This document shows positions 1 to 7,819 of a stretch of DNA of 64,000 bases, piece by piece. The DNA is from Halobacteriovorax marinus SJ. Its GTDB lineage: Bacteria; Bdellovibrionota; Bacteriovoracia; Bacteriovoracales; Bacteriovoracaceae. Every line of letters begins with the position of its first letter. The stretch's first letter is position 1. The notes beneath the pieces were generated by a model that was given only the letters and a program-made list of their open reading frames with translations, was not told the origin of the DNA and did no database searches. The translations under genes and the position numbers were made by a program. The stretch is from NCBI RefSeq assembly GCF_000210915.2, contig NC_016620.1:1054001-1118000 (forward strand). Direction: 5' to 3'.

Positions 1-636
1 ATTTTTAGAGAGAAATATAAAGAGCTATTTGCTGGATGTATTTCCAAAGAAGGCGAAGGGGATATTGTCTTATTAGATCATCGAGTTATTCTAGATAATC
101 CTGAAATTATAGAAATCTCTAAAGGTCATGATCTTATCTATAATAAAGATTATAAAGATGAAAACTCACAGAGAAAGCAAGTTATCAATCAGTCTTTCAT
201 TTCATTTACTCTGGGTGATATGTATGGATTTGAAATAGGAGATATTAGAGAGATCATTAGTTATCCCAAAGAAATTTCTCCAAGCCCTGGGGCATCCTCT
301 TACATAAAAGGCGTTTTAAATCTTCGAGGAGATGCCGTTACTATTGTAGATACTAGAAAGCTATACTCTATGAATAGTGTTGAAATTGACTACGAAAAAT
401 CTAAGATTTTAATTTTTGAGGCCGGCGAGAAATTAGTAGGGCTTATTGTTGATTCTCTAGAGAGTATTGTAACGATAGATATAAACTCTAAAATTATTTT
501 GCCAAAGATTGTAACTAGGGATCTTGAATCTAAGTTTGGAAAAGACCTTAAAGAAGTGATTACTTACAACGCCGGGGAAGAGAAGGACCGTGTGTTAACA
601 GTTTTAAATGTCGAAAATATTGCTTTGCGTTTTTAG
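1..636 (+). CDS. Two-CheW-domain chemotaxis protein, 5' end outside the window
   Basis: The reading frame is open from base 1 to the TAG at 634-636, so the true start lies upstream. The first ~40 visible codons end a CheW domain (FAGCISKEGEGDIVLLDH followed by VIL is the usual last strand). A second complete CheW domain follows, with the typical IREIISYPKEISPSPGA, IKGVLNLRGD and IVDTRK signatures and a closing VLTVLNVENIALRF strand. CheW domains couple chemoreceptors to CheA at the inner membrane array. Two in tandem at a C-terminus occur in CheV-like and multi-CheW adaptors and in some receptors; the missing N-terminus would decide which. No partner chemotaxis gene is adjacent on this side. 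Confidence 0.85.
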   Translation: MFREKYKELFAGCISKEGEGDIVLLDHRVILDNPEIIEISKGHDLIYNKDYKDENSQRKQVINQSFISFTLGDMYGFEIGDIREIISYPKEISPSPGASSYIKGVLNLRGDAVTIVDTRKLYSMNSVEIDYEKSKILIFEAGEKLVGLIVDSLESIVTIDINSKIILPKIVTRDLESKFGKDLKEVITYNAGEEKDRVLTVLNVENIALRF

Positions 637-696
637 TTTGATGTATCAAACTTTATTAACTCTATGATATGAACTCTCTAATTAGAGGAGAGTTCA

Positions 697-1551
697 ATGT
701 CTAAATTTCTATACCTATTATTATTAATACCATCTTTAATAAATGCTGCGGCGATTCCTGAGAATGGCCTCTTAAGACCTGTAAGTGCAAAATCTAACAG
801 CGAAGAGAAAATCTTCAATACTTTAATTGATAAAGTAGAGAAGGCCTATAGACCCTATATAGAATCTTACTCCAAGGAATTTAATGTAGAGAGATATTGG
901 GATGACCCTAAGGTTAATGCTGCTGCTTGGATTAAGGGAGATTCCTACAACTTTAAAATCTATGGTGGCCTATTTAGGTTTGAGACTATTTCTCATGATG
1001 CCTTTCTCTTAGTTGCTTGCCATGAAGTAGGGCATCTGATTGGAGGAGCCCCTACGTATAAACCTTTTAATGATGGGAGTTCAGAAGGACAGGCCGATTA
1101 TTTTTCTATTACTAAATGCTTTAGAAAAGTGGTCAGAGGAGAAGACCACAAGAAGACTTTAAGAGGGAAGAGTTTAGAACCTCTTGCTATAAAGGAGTGC
1201 GAGTTAAGTTTTTCTAAGAAGAGTGAAGACTATCAAATATGTCTAAGATCATCTGTTGCAATAAAAGATATGGCAAAAACGCTAAAGGCCATTTCAAATA
1301 TATCTGAAGTGCCAAGTATCAATACTCCAGATCCTTATGAGAGAATGTTTATTATTTTCAATGGCTACCCAAATCCACAGTGCCGTATCGACACACTCTT
1401 TGCTGGAAGTTTATGTAATGTTTCAGAGGAAGAGGAGAACGATTTCTATTTAAAACTCTATAATAAAGGAAATTGTGCAGTGGCCAATGGGGATCAGAGA
1501 GGACTGCGTCCGAAGTGTTGGTACGTACCTAGAGAGGAAGATAAGGTTTGA
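697..1551 (+). CDS. Secreted M48-like zinc metallopeptidase
   Basis: The 284-residue product begins with a Sec signal peptide (SKFLYLLLLIPSLINAAA). It carries HEVGH at residues 109-113 and E130-G-Q-A-D134. This HExxH plus downstream ExxxD layout is that of gluzincin peptidases such as M48, where both His and the later Glu hold zinc. The C-terminal half has several cysteines (in NPQCRID, GSLCN, GNCAV and PKCW), consistent with disulfides outside the cytoplasm. A strong AGGAG lies just before the ATG. Substrate is unknown; a role in degrading envelope or prey protein is only an inference. No membrane helices follow the signal, unlike HtpX-type M48 enzymes. Confidence 0.75.
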   Translation: MSKFLYLLLLIPSLINAAAIPENGLLRPVSAKSNSEEKIFNTLIDKVEKAYRPYIESYSKEFNVERYWDDPKVNAAAWIKGDSYNFKIYGGLFRFETISHDAFLLVACHEVGHLIGGAPTYKPFNDGSSEGQADYFSITKCFRKVVRGEDHKKTLRGKSLEPLAIKECELSFSKKSEDYQICLRSSVAIKDMAKTLKAISNISEVPSINTPDPYERMFIIFNGYPNPQCRIDTLFAGSLCNVSEEEENDFYLKLYNKGNCAVANGDQRGLRPKCWYVPREEDKV

Positions 1552-1679
1552 AAGCGTATTTGACGCGTTAGGTTGGTCTATAATCTAGGCTTTTCTGTAA
1601 GTTTTAGCGTGGCTTCCTTGGCATTATTACTTAAGTTGTGGGAGAATTTTAGTAATATTAATTGATTAAAGGATTAACA

Positions 1680-2009
1680 ATGGCAGAAGAAAAAGGATTA
1701 AAGAAACCTGTAAAGTTAAAAGCTGATCTTGCAGCAATGCTTAATGCTACAGAGTTACCAAGAACTGAAATTACAAAGAAGTTATGGGACTATATTAAAG
1801 CTAATAAATTACAAACTAAAACTGAAAATGGTGCTCCAGAGAATGCTGGAAAGTTCATTGTAGCTGATGCAACTCTTCTACCAATTTTCAAAAATACTAA
1901 GTCTACAAGTAAGTCAGGGAAGTTAACTGATTTAACAAATATGAAAGAAGGCGAGACAATCAACATGATGCAAATGGCTGCTGTTGTTGGTGCCAATATC
2001 GAAAAGTAA
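1680..2009 (+). CDS. SWIB/MDM2 domain protein
   Basis: The 109-residue protein is almost entirely a SWIB domain: ELPRTEITKKLWDYIKANKL, a middle segment with KFIVADATLLPIF, and a closing INMMQMAAVVGANIE helix. SWIB domains occur in eukaryotic SWI/SNF subunits and, as stand-alone or topoisomerase-fused forms, in Chlamydia and some other bacteria, where they are presumed chromatin-associated. I chose the ATG at 1680 because AAAGGA sits 7 bases upstream; an in-frame TTG at 1662 overlaps that ribosome site. The short N-terminus is lysine-rich (EEKGLKKPVKLK). It is transcribed alone and ends at a bidirectional hairpin. The histone gene 3.3 kb away is the only other chromatin-like gene here. Confidence 0.9.
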   Translation: MAEEKGLKKPVKLKADLAAMLNATELPRTEITKKLWDYIKANKLQTKTENGAPENAGKFIVADATLLPIFKNTKSTSKSGKLTDLTNMKEGETINMMQMAAVVGANIEK

Positions 2010-2014
2010 TTTTC

Positions 2015-2038
2015 TAGCGCCGTTTAGGCGCTATTTTT
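2015..2038. terminator. Bidirectional intrinsic terminator between SWIB and the binding-protein gene
   Basis: Perfect 7-bp stem TAGCGCC (2015-2021) / GGCGCTA (2027-2033) with a 5-base loop, followed on the plus strand by TTTTT. It lies directly after the SWIB stop and overlaps the stop codon of the convergent gene, so it can serve both. Confidence 0.8.
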
Positions 2039-2786
2039 CTATCCCGTATTTTTTCCAGATTTGATTTAATATACCTTCGCTCTTCATCTTTGTAATGAGT
2101 GAGTTCAACTCGTTTAGACTAGGTGATACATCTTTTCTAAGAAGAATAGTGTGGCGATAAATTTGATCAAACTTCTTACTTTGTAGGATTCTCTCTCTTA
2201 GTTCAGGGTTCTTGTTAAGAAAGAGATTTAGAAATGACTCCGTTACAATTGCCATTGATTCAGTATCACTTTTAAGAACTGACATGATATTTTCTTCATG
2301 AGAGTTTCCTAGCTTCATACCAAAGTACTTTTCTAGGTAACCCTTATTCGATACGAAATTAGCAAACTTATAATGAAAACCATTTATGCCATAGATAGTT
2401 TTTCCTTTTAAGGAGTCGAAGAAGCTTTGATCTCTTCCTTTTTCAACCCTGGCTATAAAGACTTCTCCTCCATTTAAAATAACTTGTGATGGTTGAATCG
2501 GCTCTTCTTGCCAGCCCCAAATAATATTCTCAAAGAAAATCATATCGTACTTTTTAGAATTAAAGTCTCTATATCTGTTCTTGGCAGTTGTTAGGACAAA
2601 TTCAAATTTGTAATTACTTTGAGATTGATTGATGGTCTCAATAAGATCTAGTGTCATACCAGTTGGAATATTATTTTTGACAATGACAAAGGGCGGGAAT
2701 TCATATCCTCCGACTTTTACAACTTGTCTTGCTTGCACTACTAATGAGAGAAGGAATAAAAATATAATGAATACATTTTTTATCAT
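2031..2786 (-). CDS. Periplasmic solute-binding protein, family 3 type
   Basis: The 251-residue product has a signal peptide (NVFIIFLFLLSLVVQARQ) followed by the two-lobe family 3 fold: VKVGGYEFPPFVIV at the start of lobe 1, PTGMTLDLIETI, then SLKGKTIYGINGF opening lobe 2 and a final SEGILNQIWKKYGI. This family binds amino acids or similar polar ligands for ABC import or for sensing. No permease, ATPase or sensor kinase lies nearby, so it is an orphan whose partner is elsewhere or which acts alone. The Arg that binds the ligand carboxylate in amino-acid binders is not obvious, so the ligand cannot be named. Confidence 0.8.
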   Translation of the reverse strand: MIKNVFIIFLFLLSLVVQARQVVKVGGYEFPPFVIVKNNIPTGMTLDLIETINQSQSNYKFEFVLTTAKNRYRDFNSKKYDMIFFENIIWGWQEEPIQPSQVILNGGEVFIARVEKGRDQSFFDSLKGKTIYGINGFHYKFANFVSNKGYLEKYFGMKLGNSHEENIMSVLKSDTESMAIVTESFLNLFLNKNPELRERILQSKKFDQIYRHTILLRKDVSPSLNELNSLITKMKSEGILNQIWKKYGIEK

Positions 2787-2797
2787 AAATATATTAT

Positions 2798-2865
2798 ATC
2801 AGAATTCTCTTTATTCTCACTAGTATTCTTGTGGCTTAGTAGTGCTTAGAATATAATATTCTGAT
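2798..2865. promoter_or_regulatory. Inverted repeat in the divergent promoter region
   Basis: ATCAGAAT (2798-2805) and its complement ATTCTGAT (2858-2865) flank 52 bases between the divergent binding-protein and O-methyltransferase genes. An AATATAATATT run with a possible -10 adjoins the right arm. It could be a pair of half-sites for a looping regulator or chance in AT-rich DNA. Confidence 0.25.
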
Positions 2866-2888
2866 GATAATTTTAACAAAGGGATGCT

Positions 2889-3548
2889 ATGAACTTTTTA
2901 GATGAGAGAATTTTGAATTATTCAATAGATAAGTCTAGTTGTCCTAGTAAGCACTGTGATGATCTAGAGTTATTTACTAAGGAAAATCACCCTCTACACC
3001 GAATGCTTTGTGGGAAGTTGGAGGCGTCTTTATTGAAGTTTTTAATTCACCTATCAGGGGCCAAAAGTGTTCTCGAATTAGGGACATTTACAGGCTATTC
3101 CGCTTTGTCCATGGCCGAAGCACTACCAATAGATGGACGAGTTACAACTATTGATAAGAATAAGAAAATAAATGAAATAGCCTCAAAGTTTTGGAAAGAA
3201 TCTAAGGATGGGGATAAAATCCGTGCTCTCTTTGGAGATGGGCTAGAGGTTTTAGAAACTTTAGATGAAGAGTTTGATCTCATTTTTATAGACGCTGACA
3301 AGAGAAATTATAAGGCCTATTTTGATAAGTGCTTATCTCTTCTTTCTAAGAGCGGTTTCATTGTTGTAGATAATGTTCTTTGGTCGGGGAGAGTAGTAGA
3401 AGAGATTGGCAAAGAGCTTGAACAAGATAAGAGTACAGAGTACCTGGTTGAGTTCAATAATTATATTTCTTCTAGAGATGATCTTGTTAAAACACTTCTT
3501 CCTATTAGAGATGGTATCTATCTGATCAAGAGAGATTCTAATGCCTAA
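2889..3548 (+). CDS. SAM-dependent O-methyltransferase, family 3 (caffeoyl-CoA type)
   Basis: The 219-residue length and motifs fit the small divalent-metal-dependent O-methyltransferases. The SAM site is VLELGTFTGYSALSMAEAL with acidic TTID after it; DLIFIDADKRNYKAYFD supplies the metal-binding Asp residues and FIVVDNVLWSGRV is the third signature. Bacterial members methylate catechol-like hydroxyls of small molecules; the natural acceptor is not predictable. AAAGGGATG provides the ribosome site. The last 8 bases overlap the start of the TM2 gene, so the two are probably co-translated. Confidence 0.9.
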   Translation: MNFLDERILNYSIDKSSCPSKHCDDLELFTKENHPLHRMLCGKLEASLLKFLIHLSGAKSVLELGTFTGYSALSMAEALPIDGRVTTIDKNKKINEIASKFWKESKDGDKIRALFGDGLEVLETLDEEFDLIFIDADKRNYKAYFDKCLSLLSKSGFIVVDNVLWSGRVVEEIGKELEQDKSTEYLVEFNNYISSRDDLVKTLLPIRDGIYLIKRDSNA

Positions 3549-3981
3549 AACTATAATAAGAAATGATGAAAGAATAATTGATAACCATAGCAAGTTGATT
3601 GGCTACCTCTTATGGTTCTTTGGCTTTCTTGGAGTTCATAGATTTTATTATGGGAAGCAGATCTCGGGAACAATTTGGCTCTTTACTGGAGGTCTTGCAG
3701 GGATTGGGTGGATTGTAGATTTCTTTTTGATTCCAAGTATGGATGATGAGACTGATATAGCTTACTGGGATGGAGATATTCAATATAACGTTGCATGGGT
3801 GCTTTTAGTTCTAGTAGGCTATTTAGGCTTTCATAGACTTTATATGGGAAAAATAGGAACAGGCATTCTCTATTTATGTACGGGTGGCTTATTTGGAATT
3901 GGGATTATTTATGATTTTTGGACTCTTAATGATCAAATAAATGAAATTAATGTGACTCGTACTAAGAGTCACATAGGTTAA
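3541..3981 (+). CDS. Tandem TM2-domain membrane protein
   Basis: The 146-residue protein holds two copies of the TM2 domain: SKLIGYLLWFFGFLGVHRFY with YGK and a second helix at about residues 19-66, then WVLLVLVGYLGFHRLYMGK with a second helix at about 84-132. Each copy has the GxHRxYxG turn typical of the family, and the product should have four membrane segments. The function of TM2 domains is unknown in bacteria. Most have one copy, so the duplication is slightly unusual. The 3' end overlaps the convergent GDPD gene by 20 bp. Confidence 0.85.
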   Translation: MPKTIIRNDERIIDNHSKLIGYLLWFFGFLGVHRFYYGKQISGTIWLFTGGLAGIGWIVDFFLIPSMDDETDIAYWDGDIQYNVAWVLLVLVGYLGFHRLYMGKIGTGILYLCTGGLFGIGIIYDFWTLNDQINEINVTRTKSHIG

Positions 3982-4690
3982 TATGATTGCCAGGCTTAAA
4001 TACACCGTAGAGCCCGGCTTTCTTTATTTTATTACACCAGTAATTATCTTTGTCTTTAAATGTCTTTTTGAATTTGGAGCGAAAACCTAGGAAGCCTACT
4101 CTAAAAGGCATATCATACTTTCTTTCAAAAATTATATCTGCTTGATCCATATAATCTTCTCTAAACTCTTTGAGCATTCTTATTATTCTCTCTTTCACAT
4201 TCTTTGAGTAGATATATTTGATTTCGACAGACATTGGCTTTTGTAATCCTAAGTCTTTGGAAAGCTCTAAGAACTCCTCTAAGGTAGGTATTTTTTGATC
4301 TGGATGATCAGTTAGATGTAGTGTTTGAAGTTGCTCATAAGTTAAGTCATGAATCCTAATGAGGTTTAACTTTCTCTTTAGATATGGAATATCATTTTCC
4401 TCGGCAATGATATCTAGAGCTTCTTTGTTCTGTTTTTTATTGATCATTCTACGAATAGTTTTGTCATGAAAGACGACAACTTCTCCGTCTTTGGTCTCTT
4501 GAATATCAAATTCTAAGTAGAGAAAGTCTTCTTCAAATTGAAGTTCATGGAGTGAATTCTCTAGAGCGATTAGAGAGTTCTCGGGCAAGTGACTATAGTA
4601 TTCCTTCTTCCCTCCACCTGCGCGGTGACCAAGGTTCTTTGCAAAAATATTTGTGGATAATAGTAGAAATACTAATATGACTTTCTTCAC
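3962..4690 (-). CDS. Exported glycerophosphodiester phosphodiesterase
   Basis: The 242-residue product has a signal peptide (KKVILVFLLLSTNIFAKN) and the GDPD start LGHRAGGG. Catalytic and metal residues are visible as H22-R23, E60-x-D62 and H75 in VVVFHDKT. The family hydrolyses glycerophosphodiesters to glycerol-3-phosphate and an alcohol; here it would act in the periplasm. The C-terminal part looks short or divergent (ends KAGLYGVFKPGNHINLC), though VEIK, with the third conserved acidic residue, is present. A second GDPD lies at 36139-36861. Confidence 0.85.
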   Translation of the reverse strand: MKKVILVFLLLSTNIFAKNLGHRAGGGKKEYYSHLPENSLIALENSLHELQFEEDFLYLEFDIQETKDGEVVVFHDKTIRRMINKKQNKEALDIIAEENDIPYLKRKLNLIRIHDLTYEQLQTLHLTDHPDQKIPTLEEFLELSKDLGLQKPMSVEIKYIYSKNVKERIIRMLKEFREDYMDQADIIFERKYDMPFRVGFLGFRSKFKKTFKDKDNYWCNKIKKAGLYGVFKPGNHINLCDS

Positions 4691-4744
4691 GATAAACTCC
4701 TTCTTATAGAGGGTTTATCGGTTGAAAAAAATATTTATTTAAAT

Positions 4745-4795
4745 AATACGACCACTACCTAATTTTAGGGGGAGAGATAAAGTAGTGGCCGTATT
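4745..4795 (-). terminator. Long-stem hairpin after the 4798-5115 gene
   Basis: A 14-bp inverted repeat (AATACGACCACTAC at 4745-4758, GTAGTGGCCGTATT at 4782-4795) with a 23-base loop. Its one imperfect position is a G-U pair only in minus-strand RNA, which favours the minus strand. It starts 2 bases past the stop of the minus gene and is followed downstream by AT-rich DNA ending in a T run. It could also shape the leader of the GDPD mRNA. Confidence 0.65.
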
Positions 4796-4797
4796 AA

Positions 4798-5115
4798 TTA
4801 TAATTCAGAAGTGTAAAGAGTATGAATACTCTCAACTAACTTCCCAAATTGAACTGCTGATATTTCGCCACTTCTAGCTTCATCTCCATACTCTAAGGAC
4901 TCAATTGATTGAACTCTTGAGCAGACGTCTTTTCCTAGATCAGTTATGATTTCACTTGCTGCGAATCTAATGAAACTATCTTCTGAATGAATATTTGTGA
5001 TTTCAAAGCAAGATAAGTCTTGGTAGAACGAAAGTGATTTCTCAGTCTTAATTTCTGCACCATGAATTGAAGAAAGACTCATCACAGTTGCAACTAATAG
5101 CATTAGCTTTTTCAT
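4798..5115 (-). CDS. Small secreted protein of unknown function
   Basis: I placed the start at the ATG encoding MKKLMLLVATVMSLSSIHGA because AAGGA lies 8 bases upstream and this gives a clean signal peptide. A longer version starting 12 codons earlier would bury the signal. The mature part is about 85 residues, acidic, with two cysteines (DLSCFEIT and KDVCSRV) that could form a disulfide. I do not recognise a family. It stands alone, ended by a long-stem hairpin, and is divergent from the histone gene. Confidence 0.7.
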   Translation of the reverse strand: MKKLMLLVATVMSLSSIHGAEIKTEKSLSFYQDLSCFEITNIHSEDSFIRFAASEIITDLGKDVCSRVQSIESLEYGDEARSGEISAVQFGKLVESIHTLYTSEL

Positions 5116-5275
5116 ATCCGATTCCTTTGCTTGGTTATTTGATAGTGGCACTTAAAAGAGCAAGTTTAGGGCCAAGTTTTAGAATATGATTTGAGAGAGT
5201 TACGCGGGTTGGTTTTAATATGAATAAACAGCTGTCTAAAGTTTAGTCATTTTCAATTAATTTGCGTCTATAGTG

Positions 5276-5305
5276 TTGACGAAAACACGGGTCTAAAAAT
5301 AGAAT
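5276..5305 (+). promoter_or_regulatory. Sigma-70-type promoter of the histone gene
   Basis: TTGACG (5276-5281) and TAGAAT (5300-5305) are separated by 18 bases. This would start transcription about 30 bases before the ATG, with a TGAGGT ribosome site in between. Confidence 0.55.
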
Positions 5306-5341
5306 ATATCTTTAAACATTAACTTTACATGAGGTAAGAAA

Positions 5342-5596
5342 ATGGCAAAGAAAAAAGCGACTAAAAAAGCTGCAACTAAGAAGAAAGCAACAAAGACAAC
5401 TAAAGCATCTAAGAAAAAAGAAATGCTATTAGTTGGATCAAAGACTAAAGAAGCTCTTAAAGGGAAGGGATACAATGTATCTTCAGACACTCTAGAAGCT
5501 ATGAATAACTACGTTTACTGGCTTATTGAGCAAGCTCAAAAGAAGTGTACAGCTAACGGTAGAAAGACAATCAGACCTTACGATATCTTAGCGTAA
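5342..5596 (+). CDS. Bacterial histone-fold protein with a lysine-rich N-terminal tail
   Basis: The 84-residue product has two parts. Residues 2-26 are Lys, Ala and Thr almost only (KKKATKKAATKKKATK and similar), like the tails of histone H1 and chlamydial Hc proteins. Residues 28-84 read as one histone fold: helix 1 (SKTKEALKGKGYN), loop VSSD, long helix 2 (TLEAMNNYVYWLIEQAQKK), loop and short helix 3 in ANGRKTIRPYDILA. The last segment matches archaeal histone HMfB (HAGRKTIKAEDIELA), including the Arg-Thr pair (R74, T76) and the Asp (D81) that salt-bridges it. Helix 3 is short, as in the known bacterial histone of Bdellovibrio (Bd0055). Expected role is DNA binding and nucleoid packing. It has its own promoter and terminator, which suggests high independent expression. 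Confidence 0.85.
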   Translation: MAKKKATKKAATKKKATKTTKASKKKEMLLVGSKTKEALKGKGYNVSSDTLEAMNNYVYWLIEQAQKKCTANGRKTIRPYDILA

Positions 5597-5606
5597 TTTC
5601 AATACA

Positions 5607-5636
5607 TTATGGGGAGTCTTTCTCCCCATAAATTTT
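5607..5636 (+). terminator. Intrinsic terminator of the histone gene
   Basis: Perfect 10-bp stem TTATGGGGAG (5607-5616) / CTCCCCATAA (5622-5631) with loop TCTTT, followed by ATTTTATAT. Confidence 0.85.
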
Positions 5637-5737
5637 ATATCCTTTCCTTAATATAATCTCAATTTCTAACACAATCTTCATATTTGAATTCATGTTATCT
5701 GTTAAAATCCGAAGGTATACCTATAAGGAGAATCTAT

Positions 5738-7735
5738 ATGAATTTAAAGATACGACTCATCCTCTGCTTTTTAGCAGTAGGTATCATTCCTTTTGCAATC
5801 TCTAGTTACATCGCGGTTGATAAGAGTTCTGAAGCTATAGTAAGTGAAGTTCATGAAAAAATTAAAGCAACAAAGAGCTTAAAAGAGCAACAATTAGAAA
5901 ATCTCTTTTCTAGGTGGTACTCAAATGCTGAATTGTTATCAGCTTCAAGAAAGTTACAAGATATTTTTGTAAGAGCGGATGAAGAGTCATGGGCGTCAGT
6001 ATCTAAGTATCAAGAGTACTTTGAGAGTGTTGCTAAGAATTCTCTCTTTGATGACTTTGCTCTTGTGACTAATGAAGGAAGAATTTTAGGAGCAGCCAAG
6101 AATGAAGCTCTAAGAAATTTGAATATGAATGAATTTGAAGGGACTCCATTATTTAAAGTATGGAATGAAGTTAAGCAGCACGAAGAGAATGAATATGTTG
6201 GTTATGCTTCATTGGAAAAGTATCCACTTTTTGAAAATACCTTTCATTCATTCTTAGTTGTGAAGTTTGCTAAGAATTCTTCTGATAGAGGAAGGTGGCT
6301 AAAGGGAGAGAGTATTGGAACACTGATCTTAATGATTCCAAATTCTCAGATTGATAAAGTTGCTAATAATAGAATTGGTATGGGAGATACGGGAGAAACG
6401 TACCTTGTCTCTAAGAAAGAGAGTGGTGAGACCATTTATGCCTCAAATAGAGTTGTTAAAAATGGACCTATTGGAGATTCTAAGAAAGGTTCTACTATAA
6501 CAAGAATTTTCAAAGAGAAGACTGAGTTTAATGTTACAAAAGTTGGTTCAACAGGAGTGACAGAGATTGCTTATGCTTCTCTTTTTAAATTTAGAAATAC
6601 TGAGCTTGCAATGTTTTCAACTCAGTCTCAAGACGAAGCTTTAACTTCAGTAGCTGAGTTTAAGAAATTAATAGGTGTTTTATCGATTGTCTTCTGTGTT
6701 GCAATCTTCATTGTAGCGGCAGGAATTGGGAATATGATCTCTAAGCCAATTTTGGCCATTAGTGATAGGTTATTTAGAAATGCAGAAGATGTTTCAAATG
6801 CTTCAAAGGAAATTGCGAGCTCAAGCTCAAGACTTTCATCTGCTACTACAGAGCAGGCGGCAGGTCTACAGGAAACCGTTTCATCGGTAGATGAAATAAG
6901 TGCAATGATTGATAGAAATACTGATGCTTCTAATGAGTCGAAGAAAGCTTCTGAGGAGAGTCGACAAGTTGCAGTTGAAGGTAAGCAGACAATTTCAGAA
7001 ATGATTGAGGCCATTAATGATATTAACGAAAGTAACTCTCAAATTACTGGAGAGATGAGTGAATCAAATAAGAGAATTTCAGATATTGTTGTTCTCATAA
7101 AAGAGATAGGTGAAAAAACAAATGTAATTAATGATATTGTTTTTCAAACGAAGCTTCTCTCCTTCAATGCTTCAGTTGAAGCGGCAAGAGCAGGAGAGCA
7201 TGGAAAAGGTTTTGCTGTTGTGGCCGAAGAAGTTGGAAACCTTGCTAATATGTCGGGGAAGGCAGCTGAAGAGATCTCTGAGATGTTAGAGGGAAGTGTA
7301 AAGACTGTTGAGGAGATTATCAGCTCGACTTCTCAAAAAGTTGATGGACTTATTACTAAGGGAAGAACGACTGTTGAAAGAGGAGCAAGTCTCGCTAATA
7401 AGTGTGGTGATGCCCTAGATAGAATTGTTGATAATGTTTCTCGAGTTAACGCTCAGGTAACGGAAATAGCAAACGCTTCAGTAGAGCAATCTCAAGGTGT
7501 TCAAGAAATTAATGTTGCCATGAAGCAACTTGATGAAGTGACTCATTTGAATAATCAAATCTCAAATGAAGCTAATACACAAGCAGATGCTCTAGAAGGG
7601 CAATCAAGAATTCTCTTTGAAGAAGTTGTTAAGTTGATGAGTGTTGTTAATGGTAACAAGAAACAAATTGAAAGTAGTGATCAGATGAACTCAGGAGAGT
7701 CGAAACCTCCGAGTGAATTCGATATGGTTTCATAG
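5738..7735 (+). CDS. Methyl-accepting chemotaxis protein with periplasmic sensor domain
   Basis: I place the start at the ATG with AAGGAG upstream (5738), giving 665 residues. Order: short cytoplasmic N-terminus, membrane helix (about 6-25), ~285-residue periplasmic domain containing [11 protein letters not shown] at 214-224, the turn seen in Cache sensor domains, second membrane helix (311-330), then the signalling rod. The tip is recognisable: [20 protein letters not shown] and [15 protein letters not shown]. No clear HAMP domain separates the second helix from the rod. The ligand is unknown. It should feed CheA through CheW; the window start carries a CheW-type gene, but the two are not adjacent. 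Confidence 0.92.
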   Translation: MNLKIRLILCFLAVGIIPFAISSYIAVDKSSEAIVSEVHEKIKATKSLKEQQLENLFSRWYSNAELLSASRKLQDIFVRADEESWASVSKYQEYFESVAKNSLFDDFALVTNEGRILGAAKNEALRNLNMNEFEGTPLFKVWNEVKQHEENEYVGYASLEKYPLFENTFHSFLVVKFAKNSSDRGRWLKGESIGTLILMIPNSQIDKVANNRIGMGDTGETYLVSKKESGETIYASNRVVKNGPIGDSKKGSTITRIFKEKTEFNVTKVGSTGVTEIAYASLFKFRNTELAMFSTQSQDEALTSVAEFKKLIGVLSIVFCVAIFIVAAGIGNMISKPILAISDRLFRNAEDVSNASKEIASSSSRLSSATTEQAAGLQETVSSVDEISAMIDRNTDASNESKKASEESRQVAVEGKQTISEMIEAINDINESNSQITGEMSESNKRISDIVVLIKEIGEKTNVINDIVFQTKLLSFNASVEAARAGEHGKGFAVVAEEVGNLANMSGKAAEEISEMLEGSVKTVEEIISSTSQKVDGLITKGRTTVERGASLANKCGDALDRIVDNVSRVNAQVTEIANASVEQSQGVQEINVAMKQLDEVTHLNNQISNEANTQADALEGQSRILFEEVVKLMSVVNGNKKQIESSDQMNSGESKPPSEFDMVS

Positions 7736-7769
7736 AGATTCTTGTTCATTCGCTTCTTTCGAAGTTTCA

Positions 7770-7798
7770 TTGACGAGTGTTTTGTGAGTTCCTATAAT
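7770..7798 (+). promoter_or_regulatory. Consensus sigma-70 promoter before the M23 lipoprotein gene
   Basis: TTGACG (7770-7775), 17-base spacer, TATAAT (7793-7798): one mismatch to consensus in twelve. The start codon at 7820 leaves a leader of only about 15 bases holding AGGAG. Confidence 0.8.
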
Positions 7799-7819
7799 AT
7801 TTATAATTAGGAGCTCACA

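Noticed and set aside
1560-1584. TTGACG and TATAAT before the SWIB gene
   Set aside because: Both hexamers are good but only 13 bases apart, too close for a working sigma-70 promoter; no better -35 at 16-18 bases.
6628-7014. 128-codon minus-strand frame inside the chemoreceptor gene
   Set aside because: Antisense shadow of the repetitive Ser/Glu signalling rod; no ribosome site and the plus-strand protein is clear.
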